Source of the DNA: Chloroflexota bacterium
Lineage (GTDB): Bacteria; Chloroflexota; Dehalococcoidia; DSTF01; RBG-16-68-14
Assembly (NCBI GenBank): GCA_022561355.1
Contig: JADFRJ010000047.1
Location: 1-12,842 of the forward strand
Reading direction: 5' to 3'
DNA length: 12,842 bases
Shown here: piece after piece, positions 12,682 to 12,842 of the stretch
How the letters are laid out: the number at the start of each line of letters is the position of its first letter
Position numbering within the stretch: the first letter of the stretch is position 1
The notes under the pieces: model-generated
What the model was told of the DNA's origin: nothing
The model's database searches: none
What the model saw: the letters and a program-made list of their open reading frames with translations, nothing else
Program-made: the position numbers and the translations under genes

Positions 12682-12842
12682 GATACGTGGTTTGCTTCAT
12701 CAATTCAGACATCGCCGTCATTGCCTGACGAACCAGGCTCGGCAATTCAGCAGCGCCAGCGTCCAGCGCCGCAATGCCATGCTGTTTTTCGTCAACCAGC
12801 ATCTGCTCGAGAATGGCTTTGCTCTTATTATCCTGCGTTGGT
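12674..12842 (-). CDS. coq7: C-terminus of Coq7 demethoxyubiquinone hydroxylase (partial)
   Basis: The last 55 codons of a leftward gene running off the right edge. DEKQHGIAALDAGAAELP (18-35 of the visible part) includes the E-x-x-H pair (Glu and His) that binds the di-iron centre in the last helix of this ferritin-like enzyme. ILEQMLVDE and the ending MKQTTYRL match Coq7, which hydroxylates 2-octaprenyl-3-methyl-6-methoxy-benzoquinol in ubiquinone synthesis. Ubiquinone synthesis is a proteobacterial trait, which strongly separates this end of the window from the left piece. The gene lies near vfr in Pseudomonas as well. The active site's first half is outside the window. Confidence 0.82.
   Translation of the reverse strand, partial: PTQDNKSKAILEQMLVDEKQHGIAALDAGAAELPSLVRQAMTAMSELMKQTTYRL

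Overview
The window reads as two pieces of DNA joined inside one gene. Positions 1 to about 9,690 are high-GC (many 60-base lines are 70-75% GC by hand count) and look like a Chloroflexota-type bacterium. The evidence is a T-box-controlled trp operon, a TrpB2-type tryptophan synthase beta chain, trpS inside the trp operon, and an intergenic repeat I associate with such genomes; the phylum is an inference. From about 9,700 to the end GC falls to about 50% and the genes are gammaproteobacterial: the C-terminal two thirds of trpD, trpC, a Vfr/CRP regulator, an OsmC-like protein and the end of coq7 (ubiquinone synthesis). From memory this is close to the Pseudomonas trpD-trpC-vfr-OsmC-coq7 neighbourhood. 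The switch falls in frame within trpD, at a conserved stretch around codons 117-130. A metagenome assembly or amplification chimera is the simplest explanation; real recombination is possible.

Left piece: the start of a leftward membrane or secreted protein (1-149), a leftward amidase (233-1642), then a spacer of about 350 bp. A strong extended promoter (TTGACA, 18 bp, TATCCT) leads into a complete class I T-box leader (about 2036-2393). Its specifier is UGG (Trp), and its T-box bulge UGGC matches a G73 discriminator, as expected for bacterial tRNA-Trp. The leader ends in an antiterminator/terminator switch. Downstream, closely packed genes run rightward: a PD-(D/E)XK nuclease-like gene of lower GC, trpB2, trpS, trpE, a degenerate-Nudix/methyltransferase fusion, a possible 28-codon coupling ORF carrying a repeat, trpG, a ribbon-helix-helix protein with a possible toxin stub, and the start of trpD. 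Uncharged tRNA-Trp should switch on Trp synthesis, tRNA-Trp charging and the three unrelated passenger genes together. No trpA or trpF is present.

Right piece: trpD (3' two thirds) and trpC run rightward, a Vfr-like regulator runs leftward, an OsmC-family gene diverges from it, and coq7 runs leftward off the end. The divergent vfr/OsmC spacer has CRP-like half-sites.

I see no rRNA, tRNA, CRISPR array, transposase or prophage. The most noteworthy points are the chimeric trpD, the Trp T-box with an apparent extra Stem I hairpin, the nuclease-like gene directly under T-box control, and the Nudix-like/methyltransferase fusion inside a trp operon.
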